From: an uncultured Alphaproteobacteria bacterium
GTDB lineage: Bacteria > Pseudomonadota > Alphaproteobacteria > Micropepsales > Micropepsaceae
Assembly (NCBI GenBank): GCA_903922545.1
Contig: CAIXUE010000018.1
Span: forward strand, 1-15,058
Direction: 5' to 3'
Length of the DNA: 15,058 nucleotides
Part shown: positions 1-8,000 of the stretch, piece by piece
Layout: the number at the start of each line of letters is the position of its first letter
Numbering within the stretch: the first letter of the stretch is position 1
Notes under the pieces: generated by a model
Seen by the model: the letters and a program-made list of their open reading frames with translations, nothing else
The model's database searches: none
Told to the model about the DNA's origin: nothing
Translations under genes and position numbers: made by a program

Positions 1-87
1 GTCGCTGGCCGATCTTCAGTCGGGCGATTCCCGAATCGGCGCGGCTGAGCCGCCCGATACCGATACGCGCGCTTTTCTGATCGGCTT

Positions 88-124
88 AAAAGAAAAACCG
101 GGCGCCCGTTTTTCGGACGCCCGG
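88..124 (-). terminator. Intrinsic terminator of the tonB-exbBD operon
   Basis: Read on the minus strand, positions 124 to 98 form an 11-bp GC-rich stem with an AAAAA loop, followed directly by a T-rich tract (TTTTTCTTTT). One pair of the stem is a G-U wobble on the minus strand but an A-C mismatch on the plus strand, so the structure is built for minus-strand transcription. It begins about 23 bases after the stop codon of the last gene of the cluster and probably ends the whole operon. Confidence 0.9.
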
Positions 125-146
125 TTTCACGTCAACAAATAACGTC

Positions 147-1328
147 TTACTTTTTCTTGGACGGAGCGGCAGCAGCCGAAGCACCCGAACCCGGATGCGC
201 GGCATAGACGCCATAGAGATGGGCGATCATCGGGCCGTTGCCGTCACCCTTGTCGGCGTTCAAGGTCTTGACCGCGTCGGCGTTCTGGCCGGCGGCGATC
301 TGCGAATAGCCCAGCGCGATCACGCCGCTATCCTTGTCCTTGAGGTTCTTTGCCACAGCCGTCTTGGCGGTCGCCACGCCGTCCTTGGGCGCGCCACCGG
401 TGGTCTGCTGAAGGGCAACCTTCACCAGCGCATCGCCGTTGGGATCCTTCTGGGCGGCAGCCAGCGCTGCGGCCATACCGGCCTGAACCTGGCCGGTCTG
501 CTGCTTGGCCAGGGCCTGCAGCTTCTTGGAACGATCGTCATTGGTGATGTTGGCGGCCATGCCCTTGTCGAGCACAGTGCCAGCCTCGGCCGGCAGGCCA
601 AGCTGCAGGTCGAGCTGGGCCATGTTCACATAGTCGTCCTTGCTGGCCAGTGTGCCGGTCAGATATTTCAGGCGATAGATCTGCAGCGACTGCGGATCGG
701 TCAGGTTTTTGGTGGCATCGGCCAGCTTGAGAAGCTGGGTCCAGTATTCCGACTTGCCCGTGCGGGCCACCAGCTGCTCCAGCGCGTCGCGCTGGCTGAC
801 GCTGTCGTTGGTGTCAAAGGCGCATTTCATTTCGGTCTGCAGCGCAACTTCTTCCGCCGCGGCACCCAGTTCCTTGACGTATTTCACGCAGCCGGCCTTG
901 TTGCCGGACAGGTAATAGGCCTGGGTTACATAGGTGGCGTTGGCGGCGTCAAGCGCGCCGGCCTTCTTCAGCGCGTCGCCATCGGCGATCACGCCAGGAT
1001 AGTTCTTGGTGTTGAAGTCGCTGGCGAGCTTGTTCTTGCCCGCGGCGGCGCCGCCCAGGCTGATATCGCCGGAGAGAGAGCCGACATAGGCCTTCATCTG
1101 CGTGATGAGACCGGTTTCTTCCGGCGTCTTGGCGGGAACCGCGTTGGCCTTTTCGATGTCGTCCATCGCGCCCTTATAGTCCTTGGCGGCAGCGGCCTTC
1201 TGGGCCGCCTGCAGCGGCAAGCCGACTTCAGGACGAACCGCAGCGCTGGCCGGAGCGCTCATCAGAGCGATGGCGGCGGTGCCGAACAGGAGAGCCGCAG
1301 CAGCGGCACGAAAATTGTTAAACGTCAT
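147..1328 (-). CDS. Secreted TPR-like repeat protein of the TonB cluster, function unknown
   Basis: The protein has 393 residues. Its N-terminus is a signal peptide (MTFNNFRAAAAALLFG..., predicted cut after APASA near residue 29), so it is probably periplasmic. The rest is Ala/Lys-rich and helical, with recurring units of tetratricopeptide type, for example around residues 105-155 (NYPGVIADGDALKKAG, then YVTQAYYLSGNKAGCVKYV), and again around 195-260 and 330-375. It ends in an Ala-rich stretch and a KKK tail. The only cysteines are Cys147 and Cys169, which could form a disulfide. The start at 1328 is chosen because AGG lies 8 bases upstream and the signal peptide begins there; a longer reading to 1403 has no signal peptide at its N-terminus. 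It is the last gene before the terminator, 94 bases after the second exbD. An accessory role in TonB energisation or envelope assembly is inferred from position only. Confidence 0.85.
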   Translation of the reverse strand: MTFNNFRAAAAALLFGTAAIALMSAPASAAVRPEVGLPLQAAQKAAAAKDYKGAMDDIEKANAVPAKTPEETGLITQMKAYVGSLSGDISLGGAAAGKNKLASDFNTKNYPGVIADGDALKKAGALDAANATYVTQAYYLSGNKAGCVKYVKELGAAAEEVALQTEMKCAFDTNDSVSQRDALEQLVARTGKSEYWTQLLKLADATKNLTDPQSLQIYRLKYLTGTLASKDDYVNMAQLDLQLGLPAEAGTVLDKGMAANITNDDRSKKLQALAKQQTGQVQAGMAAALAAAQKDPNGDALVKVALQQTTGGAPKDGVATAKTAVAKNLKDKDSGVIALGYSQIAAGQNADAVKTLNADKGDGNGPMIAHLYGVYAAHPGSGASAAAAPSKKK

Positions 1329-1422
1329 GACAGAAACCTCATCTCTATTAACGCGGGAAACCCGAGCCAACTGACCCGGGTCCCCACAAAAAGTGCCCTT
1401 CACTTGGGCTCAATCATACCGT

Positions 1423-1842
1423 TCACTGGTTATACTGATCAATCCCTGTGAAACCGATATGGGTAACGCCGAGATGCTGGGCATCCGCGAGCACCATGGC
1501 GACGGCGTCATACTTGGCCAGCCGGTTGGGATCGATCTGGATTTCCGGCGTTTCCGGCTTGGTATTGGCGGCTTCCAGCAGCTTGGTGTCGAGGGTGGCA
1601 CGATCCACCTTGTCGCCGTTCCAGGTGATGGAACCGTCAAAGTCAATGCCGAGAGCCACGACCGTCGGTTCCGTGGTAGGCGGCGGCGTATTGGGCCGCG
1701 GCATATCCAGCTTCACCGCATGGGTCTGAATCGGCAAGGTCAGGATCAGCAGGGTCAGAAGCACAAGCATGACGTCGATCAGCGGAGTGGTGTTGATGTC
1801 CACCAGCACTTCGCCGTCAGCTGAGGCTGCACTCATTGCCAT
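1423..1842 (-). CDS. exbD: Biopolymer transport protein ExbD/TolR family (second copy)
   Basis: This is a 139-residue protein of normal ExbD length. A short cytoplasmic N-terminus is followed by one membrane segment at about residues 19-38 (TTPLIDVMLVLLTLLILTLP) carrying the invariant Asp23, the residue that takes part in proton-driven stator function in ExbD/TolR/MotB relatives. Residues 40-139 are a periplasmic domain with a Pro-rich linker (PRPNTPPPTTEP). It would work with ExbB in the inner membrane to energise TonB. The first ATG (1842) has AAAGG about 10 bases upstream; a second in-frame ATG two codons later is less well placed. The gene starts 46 bases after the preceding exbD. It has diverged strongly from that paralog outside the membrane segment, so the two may have different partners. 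Confidence 0.93.
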   Translation of the reverse strand: MAMSAASADGEVLVDINTTPLIDVMLVLLTLLILTLPIQTHAVKLDMPRPNTPPPTTEPTVVALGIDFDGSITWNGDKVDRATLDTKLLEAANTKPETPEIQIDPNRLAKYDAVAMVLADAQHLGVTHIGFTGIDQYNQ

Positions 1843-1888
1843 GGGAAAGTTACCTTTTCAAAAATAAAGTACGAACCGATACCTGCAA

Positions 1889-2350
1889 TCAACCCGGGAC
1901 GTCGTTCGGCGGAGGCTGGGTCAGGAAGCCGACCTTCAGGATACCCACCTGCTGGCAGACCGCGATCACCTTGCCCACCGCTTCGAAACGCACATCCTTG
2001 TCGCCGCGGATGTGAACTTCCGGGAACAGCTTGCCGGAGGCATTCGCCTGAATTTCCGCCTGGATGAGGCGGTACTTCAGGTTGGGAATGTCGATCGGCG
2101 TGGTCGTGTCGTTCTGCCAGTACAGATTCTCGTCCTTGTCCACATGGATCATAATATTTTCCGGCTTCGTCACCGTGACAATATTACGATAGGGCGGAAG
2201 GGTGAGAGGAACCAGCTTCGCGGCCACCGGAATGGTGACCAGGAAGATGATCAGCAGCACCAGCATCACGTCGACCAACGGAGTCGTGTTGATGGTGGTG
2301 TTGAGAGATTCCTCTTCGGCCTGGGCCGCATTCATGACGTTGACTGCCAT
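1889..2350 (-). CDS. exbD: Biopolymer transport protein ExbD (first copy)
   Basis: This 153-residue protein has the classic ExbD membrane segment at about residues 22-42 (TTPLVDVMLVLLIIFLVTIP) with the conserved Asp27. It is followed by a periplasmic domain of about 110 residues ending in PPPNDVPG. ExbD subunits sit inside the ExbB pentamer and couple proton flow to movement of TonB. The ATG at 2350 has GGAG 8 bases upstream. The gene lies 36 bases after exbB and 46 bases before the second exbD, on one strand and probably on one transcript. The membrane segment is closer to Escherichia coli ExbD than that of the second copy, so this is the more likely canonical partner of ExbB and TonB. Confidence 0.95.
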   Translation of the reverse strand: MAVNVMNAAQAEEESLNTTINTTPLVDVMLVLLIIFLVTIPVAAKLVPLTLPPYRNIVTVTKPENIMIHVDKDENLYWQNDTTTPIDIPNLKYRLIQAEIQANASGKLFPEVHIRGDKDVRFEAVGKVIAVCQQVGILKVGFLTQPPPNDVPG

Positions 2351-2386
2351 GCTCTTTACTCCGCCTGTGTTGACTATCTCGTCCGA

Positions 2387-3199
2387 TTACTTCTTGGAGA
2401 CGAGATAGGTCTGCAGGTCGCCCGCGAAGCTACGGAGCTTCTCGCCGATGACCTTGTTGCGGCGGACCAGGTAGTTATAGAGGAGCACCGCCGGAACCGC
2501 GACGAACAGACCAAGCGCGGTCATGATCAGAGCTTCACCGACCGGGCCGGCAACCTTATCGATCGAAGCCTGACCGGCGACGCCGATGGCGATAAGCGCC
2601 TGCAGAATGCCCCACACCGTGCCGAACAGACCGACAAACGGGGACACCGAACCAACCGAACCCAGGAAGGCCACGCCGCCCTGGAGCGTCGCATTGGCAT
2701 CTTCCAGCTGATGGGAGATCTGCATGCCGATCCAGTCGCTCACGCCCACCAGAGAATTGGTGTTGTTGGAGGCCTTCAGGCCGCTTTCCGCAATGGCGCG
2801 GAACAGCGAGTTCTTCGGCATGGCATCGATGCCTTCATTGATGGTGGCAGCGGCCCAGAACTTCTTCTCGACCAGTTTCGCGTGGTTCAGCACGCGCTGC
2901 TGTTCAATGAACTTGGTGATGAAGATGTACCAGCAGCCAGCCGACATGATCGCGAGAATCACGATGATGGCGCGCGACACCATGGTGCCGGTTTCCCAAA
3001 CGTGGGCGAGACCATAGGGGGTCGCCTGCTCGCCCTGGGCGAGGTCAGCGGCGGACTTGCCGGTAGCGGCGGGCGCAGCCGGGGCGGCAGCAGCCGGCGC
3101 CGAAGCGTCGGGAGCGGCCTGGGCATAAGCCTGGCCGAGGCTCAGGCTCATCATAAGGACGAAGGCGGCTGCGATCGTCGCGAGATACTTGAAGACCAT
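2387..3199 (-). CDS. exbB: TonB-system proton channel ExbB (MotA/TolQ/ExbB family)
   Basis: The 270-residue protein has a cleavable-looking signal peptide (cut near AYA, residue 26), then an Ala/Pro-rich periplasmic extension (about 27-50), then three membrane segments at about 75-95, 175-200 and 220-243. The family signature is clear: SPFVGLFGTVWGI at about 186-198 and GEALIMTALGLFVAVPAV at about 221-238, with the conserved Glu222 in the third segment. It forms the inner-membrane proton channel that powers TonB. Two ATG codons lie close together. The one at 3205 is only 2 bases from the GGAG ribosome site and the one at 3199 is 8 bases away, so 3199 is the better start. The long N-terminal form is common in proteobacterial ExbB and absent from E. 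coli ExbB. tonB lies 46 bases upstream and exbD 36 bases downstream. Confidence 0.95.
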   Translation of the reverse strand: MVFKYLATIAAAFVLMMSLSLGQAYAQAAPDASAPAAAAPAAPAATGKSAADLAQGEQATPYGLAHVWETGTMVSRAIIVILAIMSAGCWYIFITKFIEQQRVLNHAKLVEKKFWAAATINEGIDAMPKNSLFRAIAESGLKASNNTNSLVGVSDWIGMQISHQLEDANATLQGGVAFLGSVGSVSPFVGLFGTVWGILQALIAIGVAGQASIDKVAGPVGEALIMTALGLFVAVPAVLLYNYLVRRNKVIGEKLRSFAGDLQTYLVSKK

Positions 3200-3207
3200 T
3201 TTCATTA

Positions 3208-3211
3208 CTCC
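3208..3211 (-). promoter_or_regulatory. Ribosome binding site that decides the exbB start
   Basis: GGAG on the minus strand is the only Shine-Dalgarno-like sequence ahead of exbB. It is 2 bases from the first ATG and 8 bases from the second, which favours initiation at 3199 and shortens the protein by two residues. Confidence 0.6.
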
Positions 3212-3245
3212 GTTGGTAAAGTTGTAAGCGAGTTGGTTGACTGAG

Positions 3246-3866
3246 TTAGCTTGCGTTCTTCAGGTCCCAGACAACGTTGAGCTGGGTTTTGCCGGCCACA
3301 GGCTTGCCCTCGCGGGTCGCCGGCTGCCAGGTGTAGTGATCCTTCACAAAGGAAAGCGCAGATTCGTCAAGACGCGGCGAGCCGCTGGTCTTGGCAACGG
3401 TGCAAGCAGTCGGCTTGCCATCGACGCCGATGTCACAAGCAAGCTGGGTCGTGCCCTGCTCGCCCATACGCTGGGACAGCGCCGGATAGGGCGGAAGCGT
3501 GTGGGTACGCGCAATTTCCTTGGGCTCGGTCGGCGGCACAGCCGGCGGCGGCGGCGGCGCAACAACCTTCTCAACAACCGCCGGCGGCGGCGCGGCAATC
3601 ACGATTTGCGGCGGCGGCGCTGCAATGGTCGGCGGCGGGCGCACAGCCGCGGGCGGCGGCGGCGGCACTTCTTTCACGGTGACTTTCTTGGCGATGACCG
3701 AGGCGCTGATATCCACCACTGCCTGACGCAGCTGGCTGGAAGACAGACCGGCAACCAGCGCCGCAATAACGGCGACATTGATTCCAATCGCCACCGCGCC
3801 ACTCGTCATGCGGCTCTGCTTCGATCCTTTGACGGCGGAGGCTAAGTCGTGTTGCGGACGTTCCAT
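3246..3866 (-). CDS. tonB: Energy transducer TonB
   Basis: The 206-residue protein has a short cytoplasmic N-terminus and one membrane anchor at about residues 22-41. A Pro-rich periplasmic spacer follows (about 67-115, with runs such as VPPPPP and APPPPP). The C-terminal TonB domain covers about 120-203, beginning LPPYPALSQRMGEQGTTQL and ending LNVVWDL. It carries ExbB/ExbD-derived energy to outer-membrane TonB-dependent transporters. In the anchor, the position matching E. coli His20 appears to be Asn30 (GINVAVIAAL against CIHGAVVAGL). The C-terminal domain has a cysteine pair, Cys144 and Cys155. The ATG at 3866 has only a weak purine-rich leader (GAGCGAG). It is the first gene of the cluster, followed by exbB after 46 bases. 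Iron control would be expected for a TonB system, but I see no clear Fur, Irr or RirA box. Confidence 0.95.
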   Translation of the reverse strand: MERPQHDLASAVKGSKQSRMTSGAVAIGINVAVIAALVAGLSSSQLRQAVVDISASVIAKKVTVKEVPPPPPAAVRPPPTIAAPPPQIVIAAPPPAVVEKVVAPPPPPAVPPTEPKEIARTHTLPPYPALSQRMGEQGTTQLACDIGVDGKPTACTVAKTSGSPRLDESALSFVKDHYTWQPATREGKPVAGKTQLNVVWDLKNAS

Positions 3867-3971
3867 GTGTTCTCGCTCAGTTTAGAGATGACAAATTCCG
3901 TTGGTGACCCTTTGACGAGCCGCAGGGAAACGACCAAAACCTCCCACCGGCGCTCTTGATTTAAGCGCTCG

Positions 3972-4008
3972 TTTACACCTTTTAATCAGGCGTAGCCGCG
4001 CTTTGCAA
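3972..4008 (-). promoter_or_regulatory. Upstream regulatory motif of the tonB operon, with candidate promoter
   Basis: On the minus strand this region contains CCTGATTAAAAGGTGTAAA (3990 to 3972), preceded by GGCTACG. The same motif, matching at 16 of 19 positions, occurs in the same orientation upstream of the autotransporter (8922-8940). A possible sigma-70 promoter overlaps it: TTGCAA at 4003-4008, a 17-base spacer and a poor -10 TTAAAA at 3980-3985. The motif lies about 106 bases before the tonB start codon. Which protein binds it, if any, cannot be told. Confidence 0.35.
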
Positions 4009-4071
4009 GGGGTCATCAACGGTTCGTACACCTCAACGTTTCAATGATCACAGCATAATACCAAACCGACG

Positions 4072-4094
4072 CGACAACACGCTTTGTGTTGTCG
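4072..4094. repeat. Perfect 9-bp inverted repeat in the tonB-gloA intergenic region
   Basis: The arms CGACAACAC and GTGTTGTCG pair perfectly around the 5-base spacer GCTTT. There is no T-tract on either side, so it does not look like a terminator. It lies about 205 bases upstream of tonB and 430 bases upstream of gloA. An operator for a dimeric regulator, or a hairpin in an unseen leader RNA, are both possible. Confidence 0.5.
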
Positions 4095-4523
4095 GGCAGC
4101 GGGCAAAATGTCGAGACCAGCCCTCCCAACCCCGGCGCCATTCTTGGCGCTTCTCATTGGGCGCCGTTTAAAGCAACCGCTGCCGCGCTTGGCAAGAGAA
4201 AACGGGGTTTGGCGGTGCGGCAGACAGGCTCTGCTTCTTCGCAGTGCACACGCGACAGCCGGAAAAAAGTGATTTTTTCGCAGACGCAGCATAAAATGGA
4301 GGCACGAAAAAGCCAATAAAACCGGGCCTGTCTTAAGCGCGGGCAAGATTCGTGCGCGAAATTCTCGCCTAGGCAAGTTCCCACAAATTCCTGCCGCTGA
4401 TCGCAAGGCCGGCCCCGCTCAAGCAGTTCCGCAAGCCCCTTCGGCGCTGTAAACACAGGGGCAGGATCAACATGACAGCGCCTTTGCGGGGCAATCCCGC
4501 AGGGGCATTTTGGGAAAAACCTT

Positions 4524-4976
4524 ATGCGATATCTGCACACCATGGTGCGCGTCGGCGATCTGGCCGCGGCGCTGGATTTTTATTGCGCCAAGCTGGGCCT
4601 GAAAGAAGTGCGCCGTCACGAAAATGAAAAAGGCCGCTTCACGCTGGTGTTCCTGGCCACGCCGGAAGACGCGCAGAAAATTTCCGGCGAGAGCGCGACC
4701 GCGATGAGCCCGATGGTGGAGCTGACCTGGAATTGGGACGAAAAGGATTATTCCGGCGGGCGCAATTTCGGCCACCTGGCCTATGCGGTGGACAATATCT
4801 ATGCGGCCTGCGCCAAATTGCAGGCGGGCGGCGTCACCATCAACCGGCCGCCGCGTGACGGATATATGGCGTTCATCCGCTCGCCCGACGGCATCTCGAT
4901 TGAATTGCTGCAGGCCGGCGGTGCGCTGCCGCCGCAAGAACCCTGGGCGTCAATGCCGAATACCGGCGCCTGGTAA
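4524..4976 (+). CDS. gloA: Lactoylglutathione lyase (glyoxalase I)
   Basis: The 150-residue protein converts the hemithioacetal of methylglyoxal and glutathione to S-lactoylglutathione in the cytoplasm, the first step of methylglyoxal detoxification. It starts [13 protein letters not shown], almost as E. coli GloA does. All four metal ligands of the E. coli-type enzyme can be placed: His5, Glu66 (in MVELTWNWD), His84 (in [11 protein letters not shown]) and Glu127 (in [10 protein letters not shown]). Its length is close to the usual 135-150, with a C-terminal tail of about 20 residues ([19 protein letters not shown]). The lack of an extra helical insertion suggests the Ni/Co-dependent class. 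The ATG has GGGA about 8 bases upstream. It stands alone, facing the autotransporter gene with a 27-base gap and no visible terminator. Confidence 0.95.
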   Translation: MRYLHTMVRVGDLAAALDFYCAKLGLKEVRRHENEKGRFTLVFLATPEDAQKISGESATAMSPMVELTWNWDEKDYSGGRNFGHLAYAVDNIYAACAKLQAGGVTINRPPRDGYMAFIRSPDGISIELLQAGGALPPQEPWASMPNTGAW

Positions 4977-5003
4977 ACAAGGGCGCGAGAGATTTTGTGC
5001 TGA

Positions 5004-8000
5004 TTAGATTCTGCCGAGCAACGTGAGCGCGCCCACCTGCGTGGTGGAAGCATTGTTGCCGCGTATCCAGTCGTAGCTGATGCCGAGATTCCAGGTATCG
5101 GTGCCACCGCCAAAGCTGAAGCCCGCCAGCAGGTTGCCGGTATCGGGATCGGGGCCGACAAAGGTGAAGGAAGAGCCCGGCGCATTCAGGCCCGTCAGCG
5201 TGCCGGAGCCGGCCGAGGCAAACGCCGCCTTCAGCTTCACCGGCATGTTGACCAGATCATAGCGATAGCCGAACCGCACTTCGGGCGACATGGTGGCGCC
5301 CCACATATCGAAACTCTTTTTGGTGTCCACGCCCAGGAAGGTGCGCAGCGAATTGGCGTAATAAGGCGCGACCTGCAGGTCGAAGCCGTCGCCGCCGCCC
5401 GATTCCGTATAGCCTTCTTCGCGCATGCTCATGCCGTCCAGGCTGATCTGCGGCATGAATTGCAAGCCGCCCGCATTCAGGAACAGGCCGGTGCTGCCGC
5501 CGATCGCGCCCAACAGGCCGGCGCGCTTGCCTTCAGCGACGCGGCCCTGATTGCCGATCACCAGCGTGCGCTTGCCGTCAAAGCTGCCGTAACCGATATC
5601 GATCTTGGTATCGAGGAACACATGCGCCGCGCGCCAGTCGGTATAGCCCGTCAGCATGTACCATTCGAGGTTGGTATCGCTCTGCCGCGGCAGGGTCTCA
5701 ATCACGTCGCTGGAATAGAAAGTCAGCGCGCCGCCATACCAGCCGGCGCGCGCCGAGCCCGCATCCATGCCCAGCGAGAAGCCGAAGCCATGCGCCTTGG
5801 TGGTGGTCAGGTCGCCTTCGGCGTCGAAGCGGCCCTTGTCGCTGATCATGCCGGCATATTCATTGCCCCACAGCGTCATTTCACCGTCGGAATTGCCGTA
5901 GGAACGTAAGAGACGCTGGCGCGCCGCGACCGGGCCGGTGGCCTGGTCGGTGATCATGATTGCCACCTGGCGGGAGCCGCCGGAAACGTCGGGCGAGAAT
6001 TGCGAGAAAATCTGCTGCGCCTTGAGCTGCGAGGCGGCGATGTTGATGCCGCTGGAGGCGCCATTGTTGTTGTTATAGACGGTCAGGCTGGACGCGATCG
6101 CGCTTCCCAGCATGGGATCGTTGGCCAGCGCCGCCGCGGTGTTGGGAAACATCTGCAGCGCCGCGCCCGAAAGATTGAGGCCCGCCGTGCCGTCGGCATT
6201 GGTCTTGCCGACCGAGCGCGGCAGCAGGGTCATGGTCAGGATCTGGTTGGAGCCGGAGGTGGAAAGCGCCAGCGGCGTGGGCACCGATGAGCTTTCGCCC
6301 GGCGATTCAAACAGGAACGGAATATTCTGCGCCAGGGTGGTGTTCTGCAGCGTCAGGCCCGCATCCGTCAGGGTCGGCGCGCTGATCAGCACGACGGTCT
6401 GGGCGGTGGGCTTGGCAGGGTTGGCCGAGGAAATAAAGCTGCCGAATTGCAGGCCGATGCCGGCGGTGGCGGAAATCGTCGCCGCGCCCGTGGCCGTTAT
6501 CACCGGTGTGGGCGTGGAACTGGCCTGGGTGATGGTCAGCCCCAGCGTGCCGCCATTGACCGTGAAATTGCGGACATTGGCCGTGCCGGTTTGCTGGGTG
6601 TTGGCGACAAAGAGCTGGGCGTTGTTGTCCACCTCGACATCCAAACCGCCGGCGGCGGACAGGATCACGCTGTTCACATAGCCATAGCCGCCGACATGCA
6701 GCAGGTTGCCGGTGCCGGCGCCGAAACTGAGAATATCGGGATTGGTGGTGGGGGCGAAACCGGCATTGGCCGTCACGATATTTTCGGAAATCGAGGCATA
6801 GGCGAAAGGATTGTTGGTCACGGCCGAGCCCTGCACCGCGGCGACCGCGGTATTGGCGTTGCCGGAAATATCGCCCGCGCCGGTGTTGCCGACATTCAGC
6901 ACATTGTTGTTGCCGGCGGAGTTGAAATAGATATCGCCCTGGATCACGCCGCTATTGTTGATGGTGGTGGCGCCGGTGGTGCCGGCCAGAAGATCGATGG
7001 CGCGGGCCGTGGTGGACACCACCGCATTGGGCGCGGGCGTCTGGGTCGTGGTCAGCGCATTGATGCTGCCGGCATTGTTGATGGTCTTCAGGGTGCCAGA
7101 CGCATCGATGATCGCGATGGAATCCTGAACGAAAGGAGTCTTGCTGGAGGCAAAATCGGCGGTGGGCGCAAGCGTGCTGGTGGAAACCTGGGCGACGATC
7201 GAGCCATGCAGCAGCACGTCGATTTCCGGCACGCTGGCATTGTCGAGGATACCGACCGCCGTGGCGGTGCCGCCGCCCGGGCCGCTGACCGTGCCCAGGA
7301 TGGTGCCGCTGGTGGTGGTGGCCGAAGAGGTTTCTTCGCCCGACACCACGATGCGCGGAATGGTCGTGTAGCTGCCGATGGTGAGGGTGTCGGTCGAAAC
7401 CGCGGAATCGGTGTTCACCGAACTGGACGCGCTGGAGGTGATCGCGCCGGTGTCGAGCAAGCCGCCTGCGATCACGGTGTTGTCGGCGGGCGACGCGCCG
7501 TTGATGATCATCGCGGTGGAACTGGTGTCGGGGCTTTCCGGCGTGGTGCGGATATTGCCGCGATTGATCATGCCATAGCCCGGATTGGTGGCGGTGGGAT
7601 TGGCCACGCCGTCAACCGGATCGATGGTGGAAGAGATAACGCCGAAATCCACCGGACCGCGAATAGTGGCATTGAGCGTGGTGATGCTTTGCGACGGATC
7701 GATCAGCAGCGCGGGAAAGGCGACGCCGCCCACCGTGGCGCCGTTGCCGATGATGGAAGCAGTGACGGTGCTGGCATTGGCGGTGGCCCGGCCGTTGTTG
7801 AGAAAACCGCCCGCGATGGAATTGGCGATGACAACCGCCGAGCCGCTTTCGGGATTGACCACTTTGGTGCTGGGCAGGACGGTGCCAACCACCGCGATGG
7901 TGCCGCCGTTTATGAGGGCGCCGGTGTTGCCCAGAACCGTTCCGCCGCTGACCGCGGTGGAAGCGGCCGCGCAGGTATAGCTAAGGCTGGCATTGTCCTG

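Larger units (their letters stand above)
3867..4523. other. 657-bp non-coding region between tonB and gloA
   Basis: No reading frame here has a ribosome site, plausible composition or family resemblance. The stretch is less GC-rich than its neighbours in places. It contains the motif at 3972-3997 shared with the autotransporter upstream region, the perfect inverted repeat at 4072-4094, and a 7-bp GC inverted repeat with a 20-base loop (4133-4139 and 4160-4166). It also has an A/T hairpin (GAAAAAA, GTGA loop, TTTTTTC) near 4262-4279. A possible plus-strand -10 (TAAAAT, near 4291) lacks a good -35. A hairpin (TGCGGG at 4485-4490 with CCCGCA at 4496-4501) lies just upstream of the gloA ribosome site. 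Promoters for both divergent genes should be here. A small RNA is possible but not shown. Confidence 0.6.

Noticed and set aside
2..142. Possible 3' end of a plus-strand gene entering from the left edge
   Set aside because: The frame is open up to 142 with moderately coding-like third positions, but it runs through the operon terminator, another frame is also open to 80, and 46 codons are too few to judge.
195..1451. Long plus-strand open frame opposite the TPR-like gene
   Set aside because: It is antisense to a gene with a signal peptide, ribosome site and terminator. Its composition (Gly/Leu/His-rich) has no family signature and it has no ribosome site. Long antisense frames are normal in high-GC genes.
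2012..3244. 410-residue plus-strand open frame opposite exbD and exbB
   Set aside because: It lies fully antisense to clearly identified ExbB and ExbD. It is rich in Arg/His/Asp, as expected from the complement of their codons.
4471..4626. Short plus-strand frame of 51 codons overlapping the gloA start
   Set aside because: It has a weak purine leader but runs into gloA in another frame and turns Arg-rich there. This is typical of an out-of-frame shadow.
4154..4937. Minus-strand frames across the tonB-gloA intergenic region and gloA
   Set aside because: They overlap the convincing gloA gene antisense, lack ribosome sites, and have Arg/Pro/Cys-rich sequences with no resemblance to known proteins.
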